Source: Bilophila sp964538355 (GTDB lineage Bacteria > Desulfobacterota > Desulfovibrionia > Desulfovibrionales > Desulfovibrionaceae). Taken from it: a stretch of DNA of 64,000 bases. The notes beneath the pieces were generated by a model. That model had not been told where the DNA came from. It was given only the letters and a program-made list of their open reading frames with translations, and searched no databases. The translations under genes were made by a program, and so were the position numbers. Position 1 is the stretch's first letter. Each line of letters opens with the position of its first letter. Shown piece by piece: positions 22,692-32,024 of the stretch. The DNA lies in contig CAZIFC010000004.1 of NCBI GenBank assembly GCA_964538355.1, positions 62,001-126,000 of the forward strand, read 5' to 3'.

Positions 22692-23804
22692 ATGAAACAA
22701 AACGCCTCCATCCTTTATGAATTCCGTGAACTTTTTTTCCCGGTAGGAAACCCCGGTTCGGCAGATCCACGCCGCCGCCCGCCCATTATTCCCTTTTTTC
22801 TGCCGTTCGCCGGATGCCCCCACCGCTGCCTCTTCTGCGCGCAGGACAAGCAGACGGGGCAGCGCACAAAGAACAGCCGCAACTACCCGGACGAACTTTC
22901 CCGGATTCTCTCCGGCCTTGAAGCGAGGTCGGGAAACCGGCCCGCCGAGCTTGCCTTTTACGGAGGCACATTCACCGCCCTGCCGCTTCCGCTACAGGAG
23001 GCCTGCCTCTCTCTGGCGCAAAAAGCCAAAAAACGCGGGCTGGTTTCGTACATCCGCTGCTCCACCCGGCCCGATGCCGTTCAGCCGGATCACCTCGGCT
23101 GGCTGAAAAACATGGGGATGGATCTTGTTGAACTTGGCATCCAGTCCTTTCATGAAGAGCCTCTGCACGCTTCACAGCGAGGCTATTCGGGAGAAGCGGC
23201 ACGGGAAGGCTGCCGCAGGGTTCTCGCCAGCGGGCTGAAGCTCGGCATCCAGCTGCTCCCGGGCATGCCGGGGTCGACTCCGGCGATCTTTGCGGAAGAC
23301 GTTGCCGAATCCCTCGCTTTTTCTCCGGCATGCCTGCGCTTCTATCCCTGCCTTGTTGTGGATGGCACTCCTCTTGCCGAAGCGTGGAAAGCCGGGCTTT
23401 ATACGCCCTGGGATGTCCAAACAACCGTTCGAACCCTGGGGAAGGCCCTTGCTGCGGCATGGGCACGGCGTGTTCCCGTCATCCGCCTGAGCCTTGCGCC
23501 GGAAGCGGAACTGGACAACGCCGTCCTTGCAGGGCCACGCCACCCCGCGCTCGGGAACCTGATTCAGGGCGAGGCCTTGCTGCAAACGGTCCGCGGACGC
23601 CTGCACGGGGAAAAAGCCCCCCCGGATGCGCTGCTCCTTCCCCGTTATTGCCAGGGCCTGTTTTTCGGACACGGCGGGAACCTCCTTCCCGCATGGAACA
23701 GCCTCGGCATTACCAAAAAAAACGTCCACTGGATTCAAGGGGAGTCTGGCTGCCTTCGCTGGAACCCGCCTCCAGCCAGTCCCTCAGATCCTGCCGGGGA
23801 GTGA
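22692..23804 (+). CDS. Radical SAM protein (Elp3-like, COG1243 type)
   Basis: A 370-aa radical SAM enzyme. The [4Fe-4S] motif is CPHRCLFCAQ (~36-45, CX3CX2C) inside IPFFLPFAGCPHRC, which is typical of a bacterial group related to Elp3 and MiaB. GGTFTALP, ELGIQSFHE and GIQLLPGMPG are further family blocks. The C-terminal third shows no TRAM or acetyltransferase domain that I can recognise. The start has no clear ribosome-binding site; ATG at 22692 is the first good candidate after a -10-like box, so the leader may be very short. Substrate unknown, possibly tRNA or protein. Confidence 0.85.
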   Translation: MKQNASILYEFRELFFPVGNPGSADPRRRPPIIPFFLPFAGCPHRCLFCAQDKQTGQRTKNSRNYPDELSRILSGLEARSGNRPAELAFYGGTFTALPLPLQEACLSLAQKAKKRGLVSYIRCSTRPDAVQPDHLGWLKNMGMDLVELGIQSFHEEPLHASQRGYSGEAAREGCRRVLASGLKLGIQLLPGMPGSTPAIFAEDVAESLAFSPACLRFYPCLVVDGTPLAEAWKAGLYTPWDVQTTVRTLGKALAAAWARRVPVIRLSLAPEAELDNAVLAGPRHPALGNLIQGEALLQTVRGRLHGEKAPPDALLLPRYCQGLFFGHGGNLLPAWNSLGITKKNVHWIQGESGCLRWNPPPASPSDPAGE

Positions 23805-23818
23805 GCCTTCGGCGGCTC

Positions 23819-23846
23819 TTGCCTTGTCTGGCAGGTCTGTTATGAT
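23819..23846 (+). promoter_or_regulatory. Predicted promoter of the DEAD-box helicase gene
   Basis: TTGCCT (23819-23824), 16-base spacer, TATGAT (23841-23846) with TG one base before it (extended -10). Predicted start near 23853, giving a leader of about 210 bases. The leader holds a CCCGCC/GGCGGG stem at 23895-23916. Confidence 0.5.
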
Positions 23847-24065
23847 CAACGGATCGTGTAAACGAAATTCGACACGTTTCTTTCAACTCTTCCGCCCGCC
23901 GGATTCAGGAGGCGGGAGTGCCGGGCTTCTGCGCCATCCCTGTTTATTCAAAGCTTTTTCGCTCCATACCCGCGCTGCCGCACGACTCCGGCAACTCGCC
24001 ATTCGCTCACGCAAGCCGCACCTGATGGAGCCTTTTGTTTCACCTTTTCACTTTTTGGACACCAC

Positions 24066-25733
24066 ATGACCGAACAGCAGCCTCAGGACAAGGCCAAACC
24101 CGCTTTCAAAAAAGCCAAGGCCAAAGCTCCCGCTTCCAATACCATCCACACGTCTTCCGAAATCATTTCCGTCGACGAGCCTGAAAACGCGCTCCCTGAA
24201 GTCACGCTTGAAGATTTGCCCCAGCCTCTCCAGACGGCCTGCACCAAGGCTGGCTGGGCCAGCCTCATGCCCGTGCAGTCCCGCGCCCTCCCCTATCTCC
24301 TTGAAGGGCGGGATCTTATGGTTCAGTCCCGTACCGGAAGCGGCAAAACCGGAACCTATCTGCTCCCGCTCATGGCGCGGCTCAATCCCGCCATGCCCGC
24401 TGTTCAGGCTCTCATTCTCGTGCCTACCCGCGAGCTGGCCGTTCAGGTGGAGCAGGAAGCCAAAACGCTTTTCAAGGGCAGCGGCTTTACCGTTGCAGCG
24501 GTTTACGGCGGCGTCGGCTACGGCAAGCAGATGGATGCCCTTCGCCAAGGCGTGAGCGTGGTCGTGGGCACTCCCGGACGCGTTCTCGACCACCTGTTGC
24601 GCCGCACCCTCAACCTCGATCACATTGCATCGCTCGTCTTTGACGAAGCCGACCGCATGCTTTCCATCGGTTTCTATCCCGACATGAAGGAAATCCAGCG
24701 GTATCTGCCCAAGACGCCCCTCCATGCCATGCTGTTCTCCGCCACCTACCCCCCGCATGTGCTGAAACTGGCTGGAGAATTTCTTAACGAACCGCAGCTC
24801 CTGTCCCTTTCCACCACACAAATCCATGTGGCGGAAGTCCAACACCGCTATTGCGAATGCAAAAGCATGGAAAAGGACCGCACGCTGATCAAGATTCTGG
24901 AAGTGGAGAATCCGTCTTCCGCCATCATCTTCTGCAACACCAAGGCCACGGTGCATTTTGTGACTGCCGTGCTGCAGGGTTTCGGCTTCAATGCCGACGA
25001 ACTGTCCGCCGACCTTTCCCAGACCCGCCGCGAAGATGTCCTCTCCCGCCTGCGTAACGGGGCCATCCGCTTCCTCGTCGCTACCGACGTGGCTGCACGC
25101 GGCATCGACATTCCCGAATTATCCCATGTGTTCCTCTACGAGCCGCCGGACGATCGCGAATCCTACATCCACAGGGCCGGGCGCACGGGCCGAGCCGGAG
25201 CCGCCGGTGAGGTCATCTCGCTTGTGGACATCATGGAAAAGATGGAACTGCAACGGATTGCCAAGTATTTCAAGGTTCCTCTCGTACAGTATGCCGCACC
25301 GACAGACGACGCGGTGGCGCAGGCCGTCGGCATGCGCGTTACCGCCCTGCTTGAGGCACGCTTCCGCCAGCTCAACGGTCTGGAGCGTGAACGCATGAAG
25401 CGTTTTGAACTGCTGGTGCAGACTCTCGGCAACGATCCCGAACAGCTCCACCTGCTGACCCTGCTGCTCGACGACTGCTACCAGAAAAGCCTGAATCCCA
25501 CGGCCTTCCTGCCTGCGGGCATGCCCCGCAAGGAGCCGAAGGATGAGGCACCCCGCCAGTCCAGACCCCGCAACGGCGGCGGAAACGGAAAGCGCGGCCC
25601 CCGCGAAGGCGGCGAACCTCGGCGTGAAGGCGGAGGACGGCGCGGCGGCAAGCCCTTCCCCAGCAGGGAAGGCAAAAAAGAAGGGCAGGGATTCAAGGGC
25701 CGCAAGCGGCCTTCCGAAAAACCTGCTGACTGA
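24066..25733 (+). CDS. DEAD-box RNA helicase
   Basis: A 555-aa ATP-dependent RNA helicase. Q motif region WASLMPVQSRALP, motif I SRTGSGKT, Ia PTRELAV, II FDEADRM, III SAT, V ATDVAARGIDIP and VI HRAGRTGRAG are all present. The last ~60 residues are rich in Arg and Gly, an RNA-binding tail as in RhlE/DeaD types. Such enzymes remodel rRNA and mRNA during ribosome assembly and cold growth. The ribosome-binding site is weak. The long leader is a feature often seen with cold-induced helicase genes. Subfamily not assigned. Confidence 0.94.
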   Translation: MTEQQPQDKAKPAFKKAKAKAPASNTIHTSSEIISVDEPENALPEVTLEDLPQPLQTACTKAGWASLMPVQSRALPYLLEGRDLMVQSRTGSGKTGTYLLPLMARLNPAMPAVQALILVPTRELAVQVEQEAKTLFKGSGFTVAAVYGGVGYGKQMDALRQGVSVVVGTPGRVLDHLLRRTLNLDHIASLVFDEADRMLSIGFYPDMKEIQRYLPKTPLHAMLFSATYPPHVLKLAGEFLNEPQLLSLSTTQIHVAEVQHRYCECKSMEKDRTLIKILEVENPSSAIIFCNTKATVHFVTAVLQGFGFNADELSADLSQTRREDVLSRLRNGAIRFLVATDVAARGIDIPELSHVFLYEPPDDRESYIHRAGRTGRAGAAGEVISLVDIMEKMELQRIAKYFKVPLVQYAAPTDDAVAQAVGMRVTALLEARFRQLNGLERERMKRFELLVQTLGNDPEQLHLLTLLLDDCYQKSLNPTAFLPAGMPRKEPKDEAPRQSRPRNGGGNGKRGPREGGEPRREGGGRRGGKPFPSREGKKEGQGFKGRKRPSEKPAD

Positions 25734-25747
25734 TTCCGGGGGGACCA

Positions 25748-26230
25748 GTGTCAACTTGTCCTCAAGCAGTACCGTTGGACATGGCGGAAACAGTTTTGGC
25801 AAACTTTTCCGTCATGCTCGACAATATGGATTTTGCCCGGGAGCTGCGTCTTCTGGGCATACGCAAATTCCATTTCCGCCAACGAAAAAAGGCCCTCCGG
25901 GAGCTGAAGGCCATGAGCATCGGGTTATGGCGTCTGGGGCTGGAGCGTTCTTTCCCCTCCGAAAGCGACACCATATTCGAACGGTTCATGCTTTCCCTGT
26001 ATGAGCAGGTCCAGACGGCAAAGGCGAGAACCGAAGCGGATGCCTTCGATATCCTCACCCGAGCCTACGTCGACAAGTTCCGGGAACGGGGCGATGCCGA
26101 CTTTACGACGGTAAGCGGCTATATCGTATCCCTTTTCCACAAGGATACAAAAGAATTGCCCTCAAAAAGGCTCAAGCTGGCCCTGCTTATGCGCGATGCC
26201 TACATGACCATATTCCGCCATCTTATCTAG
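25748..26230 (+). CDS. Hypothetical helical protein
   Basis: A 160-aa basic and largely helical protein, 14 bases after the helicase gene. I prefer the GTG at 25748, with GGGGGG four bases before it; the ATG at 25781 (MAETVLANFS) is an alternative that gives 149 aa. It has no signal peptide, membrane segment or motif known to me; a patch of FHFRQRKKALRELK could bind nucleic acid. It may share a transcript with the helicase and the glycosyltransferase downstream (31 bases). Function unknown. Confidence 0.75.
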   Translation: MSTCPQAVPLDMAETVLANFSVMLDNMDFARELRLLGIRKFHFRQRKKALRELKAMSIGLWRLGLERSFPSESDTIFERFMLSLYEQVQTAKARTEADAFDILTRAYVDKFRERGDADFTTVSGYIVSLFHKDTKELPSKRLKLALLMRDAYMTIFRHLI

Positions 26231-26260
26231 ACGGCCATCACTGTCTCAGAGGAAACGAAC

Positions 26261-27316
26261 ATGCGCGTCATCATCATCACCTCATCCAGCAACCGCAGCG
26301 GCGGGACGCGTCAGGCTGTTTATCAGGCGCAGGGCCTGAGCGACCGCGGACACGATGTCACCCTGTGCCTGCCCCACAATTCGGAACTCTGGGATTTGCC
26401 AGAGGCACGCTCCAACCCGCTCTGGCACGCGCTTCCTCAAACTCTTGCCGAGCATCGGGCCGATGTGGAATCGCTTTTTCCTTCTCCCGAAACGCCGACC
26501 ATCGTGCACGCCTTTCACAACAAGGCTGTCAAGCGTGTCGCATGGTGGGGGCTTTTCTGGCGGAACAGGAAGCTGGCCTGCGTCGCCCACCGCGGCGTCA
26601 TTTATCGCCCTGGCAACCCGCTGCCCTATCTGTCTCCGTCCATGAAGGCCTTTATCCCCAACTCCGAGGCCTGCGCTCGGGCCATCAGCTGGTGTTGCCC
26701 CAAGCACAAGATCCATACGGTTCCCAACGCCATCCCGGACGGCAGGGTAACGCCATCCCGCCCAGCGGAAGCCGTGCGCGCCGAGCTGGACATTCCCGAA
26801 CAAACCCTTACCTATATTTCCGTAGGCAATGACAACCCCGCCAAGGGAACCGAACCGCTCCTGCGGGCCTTTGCCGAGTCCGGCCTTGATGCCTGCCTCG
26901 TGCTGATAGGTTCTCACCGGGAACGGTGGATGCCCCTGTGCGTCGAACTGGGCATCGTGGAAAAAGTGCGGCTTGTCGGGCGCAGCGAGGAGGTCAGCAA
27001 CTATCTCCAGATTGCCGATGCCTTCGTCTTCCCTTCAAAGGATATGGATTCTGCGCCCAACACGTTGCTTGAGGCCATCCGCATGGGCCTTCCGGTGGTC
27101 GCCACCACAGTGGGGGGCGTTCCCGAAATCGCCAGAGACAACGGCCTGCTGGTTGCCCCCGGAGACGTCTCCGCTCTGGCCTCCGCCATGCGGCGTATGG
27201 CTTCCGACCCTGTGCAGCGTGCCCGCTGGGGGGAAAGCAGCTCCAGACAGGGCAGGCTCTATTCCGTGGACGCACGTTGCGCCGCACTGGAAGCGATTTA
27301 TCTTTCCGTCCTCTAA
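26261..27316 (+). CDS. Family 4 glycosyltransferase
   Basis: A 351-aa GT-B fold enzyme of family GT4 type. GAGGAAACGAAC precedes the ATG. The N-terminal Rossmann domain begins MRVIIITSSSNRSGGTRQ; the C-terminal domain has the nucleotide-sugar region SKDMDSAPNTLLEAIRMG then GLPVVATTVGG, with the two glutamate positions of the EX7E motif partly replaced (Asp/Glu). It probably adds a sugar to LPS or another envelope glycan. Its partners here are housekeeping genes, so the glycan cannot be named. Confidence 0.88.
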   Translation: MRVIIITSSSNRSGGTRQAVYQAQGLSDRGHDVTLCLPHNSELWDLPEARSNPLWHALPQTLAEHRADVESLFPSPETPTIVHAFHNKAVKRVAWWGLFWRNRKLACVAHRGVIYRPGNPLPYLSPSMKAFIPNSEACARAISWCCPKHKIHTVPNAIPDGRVTPSRPAEAVRAELDIPEQTLTYISVGNDNPAKGTEPLLRAFAESGLDACLVLIGSHRERWMPLCVELGIVEKVRLVGRSEEVSNYLQIADAFVFPSKDMDSAPNTLLEAIRMGLPVVATTVGGVPEIARDNGLLVAPGDVSALASAMRRMASDPVQRARWGESSSRQGRLYSVDARCAALEAIYLSVL

Positions 27317-27342
27317 CCTGCTGCCGAAGCAAAGGAATCATT

Positions 27343-28248
27343 ATGGATCTGCTGCAGAGCATCGGGAACACGCCGCTGATTCGCCTTTCCAGACTGGGCA
27401 AGGAATACGGCGCGGAAATCCTCGTCAAAATCGAATCGCGCAATCCCGGCGGCTCCATCAAGGACCGCGCCGCCCTCCGCATGATACAGGGGGCCTTGGA
27501 AAAGGGCGTGCTCAAGCCGCACGGAACCATTGTGGAACCGACCAGCGGCAACACGGGCATTGGCCTGGCTCTCGTGGCGACCTGCATGGGCTTCAAGGTC
27601 GTTCTGACCATGCCGGAGTCCATGAGCGAGGAACGCAAGGCTCTGCTCCGGGGTTTCGGAGCCGAACTCATTCTGACCCCCGCCGCCAAAGGCATGAGCG
27701 GCGCGGTGGAAGAAGCCAACCGGCTGGCGGCAACCGAAGGCTATGTCCTGTTGGATCAATTTTCCAATCCCGACAACGCGCAAGCCCACTACCGCACAAC
27801 CGGGCCGGAAATCCTCGCCCAACTCCAGACGCTGGATGCCTTTGTCGCCGGTGTCGGTACGGGCGGAACCATTACCGGGACGGGACGCTATCTGCGTGAA
27901 CAGCTTCCTGCCGTGGGGCTTTTCGCTGTTGAACCCGCCGAATCCGCTGTCCTTTCCGGAAAACCGGCCGGCCCGCACCTCATTCAGGGGATCGGAGCGG
28001 GGTTCGTTCCCAAACTGCTCGATCGTTCCCTGCTGACGGACGTGCTTGCGGTTCCCGGACTGGATGCCATCGACACGGCCCGCAGGCTGATGACGGAAGA
28101 AGGCATCTCCTGCGGCATTTCATCCGGTGCCAATGTTGCGGGTGCGCTCATGCTGGCCCAGCGTCCCGAATGGAAAGGCAAGCGTATTGTTACCGTCCTG
28201 CCGGACACTGGGGAACGCTACCTGTCCACGCAGCTCTTCAAACGCTGA
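27343..28248 (+). CDS. cysK: Cysteine synthase (O-acetylserine sulfhydrylase)
   Basis: A 301-aa PLP enzyme, started by the ATG at 27343 with AAGGA upstream. Lys40 in GGSIKDRAAL binds PLP, TSGNTGIGLA is the substrate-carboxylate loop, and GTGGTITGTGRYL is the phosphate-binding loop. It makes cysteine from O-acetylserine and sulfide, which is abundant in a sulfidogen. The length fits the CysK/CysM group. It ends in a terminator. Confidence 0.94.
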   Translation: MDLLQSIGNTPLIRLSRLGKEYGAEILVKIESRNPGGSIKDRAALRMIQGALEKGVLKPHGTIVEPTSGNTGIGLALVATCMGFKVVLTMPESMSEERKALLRGFGAELILTPAAKGMSGAVEEANRLAATEGYVLLDQFSNPDNAQAHYRTTGPEILAQLQTLDAFVAGVGTGGTITGTGRYLREQLPAVGLFAVEPAESAVLSGKPAGPHLIQGIGAGFVPKLLDRSLLTDVLAVPGLDAIDTARRLMTEEGISCGISSGANVAGALMLAQRPEWKGKRIVTVLPDTGERYLSTQLFKR

Positions 28249-28279
28249 TCGCCACAACACGCTCCATCGCTCGCCAGAG

Positions 28280-28312
28280 AAAAGGACGGCTCCTGAAGGA
28301 ACCGTCCTTTTT
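28280..28312. terminator. Terminator between cysK and dtd
   Basis: AAAAGGACGG (28280-28289) and CCGTCCTTTT (28302-28311) form a perfect stem with a T-tract on the plus strand and a shorter one on the minus strand. It separates two convergent genes. Confidence 0.88.
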
Positions 28313-28333
28313 ACATCCAGCCTCAACACGAGC

Positions 28334-28801
28334 TCAGGAAAAATCTGCCGAATCCAGCATGATGGTCACAGGGCCCCAGTTGATGAGGGAGACATCCATA
28401 TCCGCCCCGAACACGCCATGCCTTATTTTTCCCGGCAGGCGTTTTTGCATGTCCTCAATACAGGCAAGGAACAGCGGTTCGGCAACAGCGGGGTTTGCCG
28501 AGACATGAAATGAGGGCCGCCTTCCCTTCCGGGTATCCGCATACAGGGTAAACTGGGACACCAAAAGAACGTCCCGGCCTGTTTCCCCGACACTCAGGTT
28601 CATTTTCCCCTCTTCATCGGGAAAGATACGCAGGCCGGCCAGCTTTTCGAGCATGGCGTTCCAAACCTTTCCGCCCCGCATGGACAGCGTGTCTTCCGGG
28701 CCGAAGCCGACAAGCACGACCAGCCCTTCGCCTATTTCGGCAACGCGTTCTCCCGCGATGGCAACGCTGCCTTCATGAACCCGCTGAAGCAGGAGCCTCA
28801 T
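28334..28801 (-). CDS. dtd: D-aminoacyl-tRNA deacylase
   Basis: A 155-aa DTD protein. It begins MRLLLQRVHEGSVAI, has the conserved LLVSQFTLYAD and RPSF blocks, and ends with NWGPVTIMLDS, the cross-subunit GP motif that gives chiral proofreading. It removes D-amino acids wrongly attached to tRNA. Its ATG overlaps the TGA of the acyl-CoA ligase as ATGA, so the two are translationally coupled although their functions are not related. Confidence 0.95.
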   Translation of the reverse strand: MRLLLQRVHEGSVAIAGERVAEIGEGLVVLVGFGPEDTLSMRGGKVWNAMLEKLAGLRIFPDEEGKMNLSVGETGRDVLLVSQFTLYADTRKGRRPSFHVSANPAVAEPLFLACIEDMQKRLPGKIRHGVFGADMDVSLINWGPVTIMLDSADFS

Positions 28802-30579
28802 CCGTCACTCCGCTTCACATCATCCGCCCTGACCGATTCGGGCGTATCCTGCGCGACCGCATCCCCGGCAACGTGTTCGGGCGTTTCCGCATGTTTTTGC
28901 AGTTCTTCTTCGCGCAGGATGCGGCGCAGCACCTTTCCAACCATCGTTTTCGGCAATTCTTCACGGAATTCAATAAGCCGAGGCACCTTGAACGAAGCCA
29001 GCTTCTGGCGGCAAAACGCCACAACCTCAGGGACGGTCAAGTTCGCGCCCTCTTCCGGGACAATATACGCCTTGACGGTTTCCCCGCGCGAACGATGGTT
29101 CACGCCGACGGTCACGGCTTCGCGAATCTTCGGATGGCTGTGCAGGACTTCATCGATCTCGCGGGGATACACATTGTATCCGCCAACGATGATCAAGTCC
29201 TTTTTCCGGTCGACGATATAAAAATACCCTTCTTCATCCATATAGGCGATGTCGCCCGTGTACAGCCAGCCGTCCCGGATAGTCCGGCTGGTTTCTTCAG
29301 GACGCTGCCAGTAACCCTTCATGACCTGCGGCCCCTTGATGATCAGTTCACCGATCTGGTTGGGCTGCAACACGTCCTCTCCCGTTTCGGTATCAACGAT
29401 CCGGGCCAGCGTACCGGGAACGGGGACGCCGATGGAACCGGCTTTCTGCTTTCCGAACACGGGGTTGGCGTGGGTGACGGGAGAGGCTTCCGTCAGCCCG
29501 AAGCCTTCGGTAATGGGCGTGCCGGTCACTTCTTCAAATTTTTTCAGCCATTCCACGGGCATGGGCGCAGACCCGGAAATACAGAACACGATATGGTGCA
29601 GATCGTATTGCGCCAGATTCTTCTGCTGCAACAAGGAGATATACACCGACGGCGCACCGATGAAGGCCGTAAACTGATATTTTTTGAAGGCTTCCAGCAT
29701 ATCCGCGGGAACATAGCGCGGCATGGGAACAACCCGGGCCGCCATACGCGCGGGAAGAAGCAAGGTGATGGTCAGGCCAAACACATGGAACAGCGGCAGC
29801 AACGCCAGAAAAACATGTTCCTTTTCCGGGGGTTGCTGAACGATGGCCGTAAGCTGGGTCAAGTTGGCAAGGAGATTGGCGTGCGTCAGCATCGCCCCTT
29901 TGGAAATCCCCGTTGTCCCGCCTGTGTACTGCAGCAGCGCGACGGTTTCGTGGGCGTCCTCCACCACGGCACTGACCCGCTCCGAGGTCTTGAAGAGATC
30001 CTTCCACGCCACAACCTTTTTCCCGTCAAACGGAACGGAAACCCATGTTCCCTGACGGCGGGCGGAAAACGGCTGAAGCCAGCTCAGGGGAAAACCCAGA
30101 GCATCACGGACACGGGTCACATAACAGACATCCAGATCGAGCTGGCTCTGAAGGGTCTCTATTTTGGGCCAGAAAATATCAAGCGTGATGAGATGCTTCG
30201 CTCCAGAATCCTTTATTTGGTGCGTCAGCTCGGATTCCATGTAGAGCGGGTTGGTCATGACGGCAATGGCCCCCGCCTTCATGACGCCCCAGAAGGCGAT
30301 AAAGGTCTGGGGAAGATTGGGAAGCATGATGGAAACGCGATCACCGGGCCTTACCCCGCGTTTCCTCAGCGAAGCCGCCAGCGTTTCGGCGAGATCTTTA
30401 AGTTTTTTATAAGAAATGCGTGTATTTTGAAAGACGATGGCATCACGCTGCCCGAACTCCCGGGCTGCTGTATCCAGAACGCTTTGCAATCCGCCCTGAG
30501 GTATTTCAATGTCATGCGGGACACCCTTGTCGTAGGAAGAGAACCAGGGGCAACCGGCGTCCTGTTGAAGGTCGTTCAT
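28798..30579 (-). CDS. Long-chain fatty-acid--CoA ligase (AMP-forming)
   Basis: A 593-aa adenylating enzyme of the FadD type. LLQYTGGTTGISKGAML (~215) is the phosphate-binding loop, GLTEASP and GWLYTGDIAYMDEEGYF the adenylate-binding core, and DRKKDLIIVGGYNVYP the hinge and C-terminal lid. It activates a fatty acid to acyl-CoA at the inner membrane. A weak ribosome-binding site precedes the ATG. The C-terminus runs ~30 residues beyond the catalytic lid in an acidic tail. Chain-length preference is not readable. Confidence 0.92.
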   Translation of the reverse strand: MNDLQQDAGCPWFSSYDKGVPHDIEIPQGGLQSVLDTAAREFGQRDAIVFQNTRISYKKLKDLAETLAASLRKRGVRPGDRVSIMLPNLPQTFIAFWGVMKAGAIAVMTNPLYMESELTHQIKDSGAKHLITLDIFWPKIETLQSQLDLDVCYVTRVRDALGFPLSWLQPFSARRQGTWVSVPFDGKKVVAWKDLFKTSERVSAVVEDAHETVALLQYTGGTTGISKGAMLTHANLLANLTQLTAIVQQPPEKEHVFLALLPLFHVFGLTITLLLPARMAARVVPMPRYVPADMLEAFKKYQFTAFIGAPSVYISLLQQKNLAQYDLHHIVFCISGSAPMPVEWLKKFEEVTGTPITEGFGLTEASPVTHANPVFGKQKAGSIGVPVPGTLARIVDTETGEDVLQPNQIGELIIKGPQVMKGYWQRPEETSRTIRDGWLYTGDIAYMDEEGYFYIVDRKKDLIIVGGYNVYPREIDEVLHSHPKIREAVTVGVNHRSRGETVKAYIVPEEGANLTVPEVVAFCRQKLASFKVPRLIEFREELPKTMVGKVLRRILREEELQKHAETPEHVAGDAVAQDTPESVRADDVKRSDG

Positions 30580-30755
30580 AATGGCTCACGATGCGAGAAG
30601 GTTAGAAGTGTCTGTCCTGAAGGCTCTCGCCTGATTACACCAATGAGAACCGTTTTACAAGGATATGGCGGAACTTTCAGGCACAGCAAAGAGTTATTGC
30701 ACGTTGTATCTTCTTGGGCTGTATGTATGCTGCCATACCGGGCTTTCAGGATGCG

Positions 30756-31955
30756 CTAGGCGGAACGCAGCCCCGTAACCACGGCAACAGCCTTGATTCC
30801 CAGCCGTTCGCCGGTGAACCCCAACCCCTCTTCCGTTGTGGCCTTTACGTTGACAGAACGCAGCTCCAGCCCGAGCAGCAGCGCGACGGAGCGGCGGATC
30901 TGCTCCCTGTAAGGCCCCACCTTGGGGATCTGGGCAATGATCGTCACATCCGCATGGGTCAGGGTTACGCCCGCTTTCTGGACATGTTCAAGAACGGTAT
31001 TCAGCAAGACCGCCGAACTGATATTGTCAAAGGCCGGATCGGAATCGGGAAAAAAGGTTCCGATATCCCCTGCCCCTATACATCCCAGCAAGGCATCCAT
31101 GAGCGCGTGCAGCAGAACATCCCCGTCGGAATGGGCCAAGACCTCGGGAGCCGCGGGAATGGCAACGCCACCCAGACGCATGGGACGGGCGGGCTGTTTT
31201 GACGGCCCGCCGTCGGAAAAACGGTGGACGTCGTATCCGTATCCTACGCAAGGGAGGCTTGGTTTCGTCTCATGCAGCATTTCCAAATCCTCAGGCGTCG
31301 TTATTTTTTTGTTTGCAGGCTCTCCATCAACGATGTTCACGAGCTTTCCGCACAGCTCCAGCAGTGCGGCATCGTCCGTAACAGTCCAGCCCTCCCGGAC
31401 AGCGCGCAAATGGGCTTCCCGCAACATGTCCACAGCAAATCCCTGTGGTGTTTGCACGGCTACCAGCCGGTTCCGCTCGGGGGTCGAGACAACCCGCCTT
31501 GCCCCGTCCACAATCTTGACGGTATCGATAACGGGGATGCCGGGGATACAGGCCGCGGCCTCTCCCCCCATCCCATCAAGAACGCGGTTGATCAGGGCAG
31601 GAGAAACAAAGGGCCGCGCCGCGTCATGGACCAGGACACGGCGGCAGGACTCTGGAAGGGCAGCCAGACCGTTGCGGACGGAATCCTGCCGCAACGCGCC
31701 TCCCGCCGCTGTCTTCCACGGAACGCCGAGATCCTGTTTCCGCATAAGCGCATCGACGCGCTCACGTTCTTGATCAAGGCATGATTCCGGAAAGACAAAG
31801 ACAAGGCCCTCCACGCGCGCGCAGCGGGAAAAAGCCAATGCCGATTCCCAATACAGCGGGGCCTTGTTCCACGAAAGAAACTGCTTCGGCAAGCCGCCCG
31901 TTGCTGCAGACAATCTGCTGCCCTGCCCCGCCGCAAGAAGAATCGTCCAAGCCAT
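30756..31955 (-). CDS. ispDF: Bifunctional IspD/IspF isoprenoid enzyme
   Basis: A 399-aa fusion in the MEP pathway. The ATG at 31955 has GAGAGG upstream; longer in-frame starts would run into the rnpB gene. Residues 1-~225 are IspD (2-C-methyl-D-erythritol 4-phosphate cytidylyltransferase) with LLAAGQGSR and VHDAARPFV. Residues ~238-399 are IspF (MECDP synthase) with GYDVHRF, HSDGDVLLHALMDALLG and the DIGTFFPDSD loop. IspD and IspF act at non-consecutive steps, with IspE between them. The fusion is common in alpha-, delta- and epsilon-proteobacteria. It follows the terminator of rnpB, so it needs its own promoter or read-through. Confidence 0.95.
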   Translation of the reverse strand: MAWTILLAAGQGSRLSAATGGLPKQFLSWNKAPLYWESALAFSRCARVEGLVFVFPESCLDQERERVDALMRKQDLGVPWKTAAGGALRQDSVRNGLAALPESCRRVLVHDAARPFVSPALINRVLDGMGGEAAACIPGIPVIDTVKIVDGARRVVSTPERNRLVAVQTPQGFAVDMLREAHLRAVREGWTVTDDAALLELCGKLVNIVDGEPANKKITTPEDLEMLHETKPSLPCVGYGYDVHRFSDGGPSKQPARPMRLGGVAIPAAPEVLAHSDGDVLLHALMDALLGCIGAGDIGTFFPDSDPAFDNISSAVLLNTVLEHVQKAGVTLTHADVTIIAQIPKVGPYREQIRRSVALLLGLELRSVNVKATTEEGLGFTGERLGIKAVAVVTGLRSA

Positions 31956-31971
31956 AACAACCTCTCTGCAA

Positions 31972-32016
31972 TAAAAAGGCTCCGGTGTTTCTGCCGCGAA
32001 CGGTTTCACCGGAGCC
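31972..32016 (-). terminator. Rho-independent terminator of rnpB
   Basis: GGCTCCGGTG (31979-31988) and CACCGGAGCC (32007-32016) pair perfectly; on the minus strand a run of T follows. It lies just after the rnpB 3' end. Confidence 0.9.
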
Positions 32017-32024
32017 TGAAAAAT

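Noticed and set aside
28873..30759. A 628-codon plus-strand frame opposite the acyl-CoA ligase
   Set aside because: The minus strand carries all adenylate-forming enzyme motifs; the plus frame has none.
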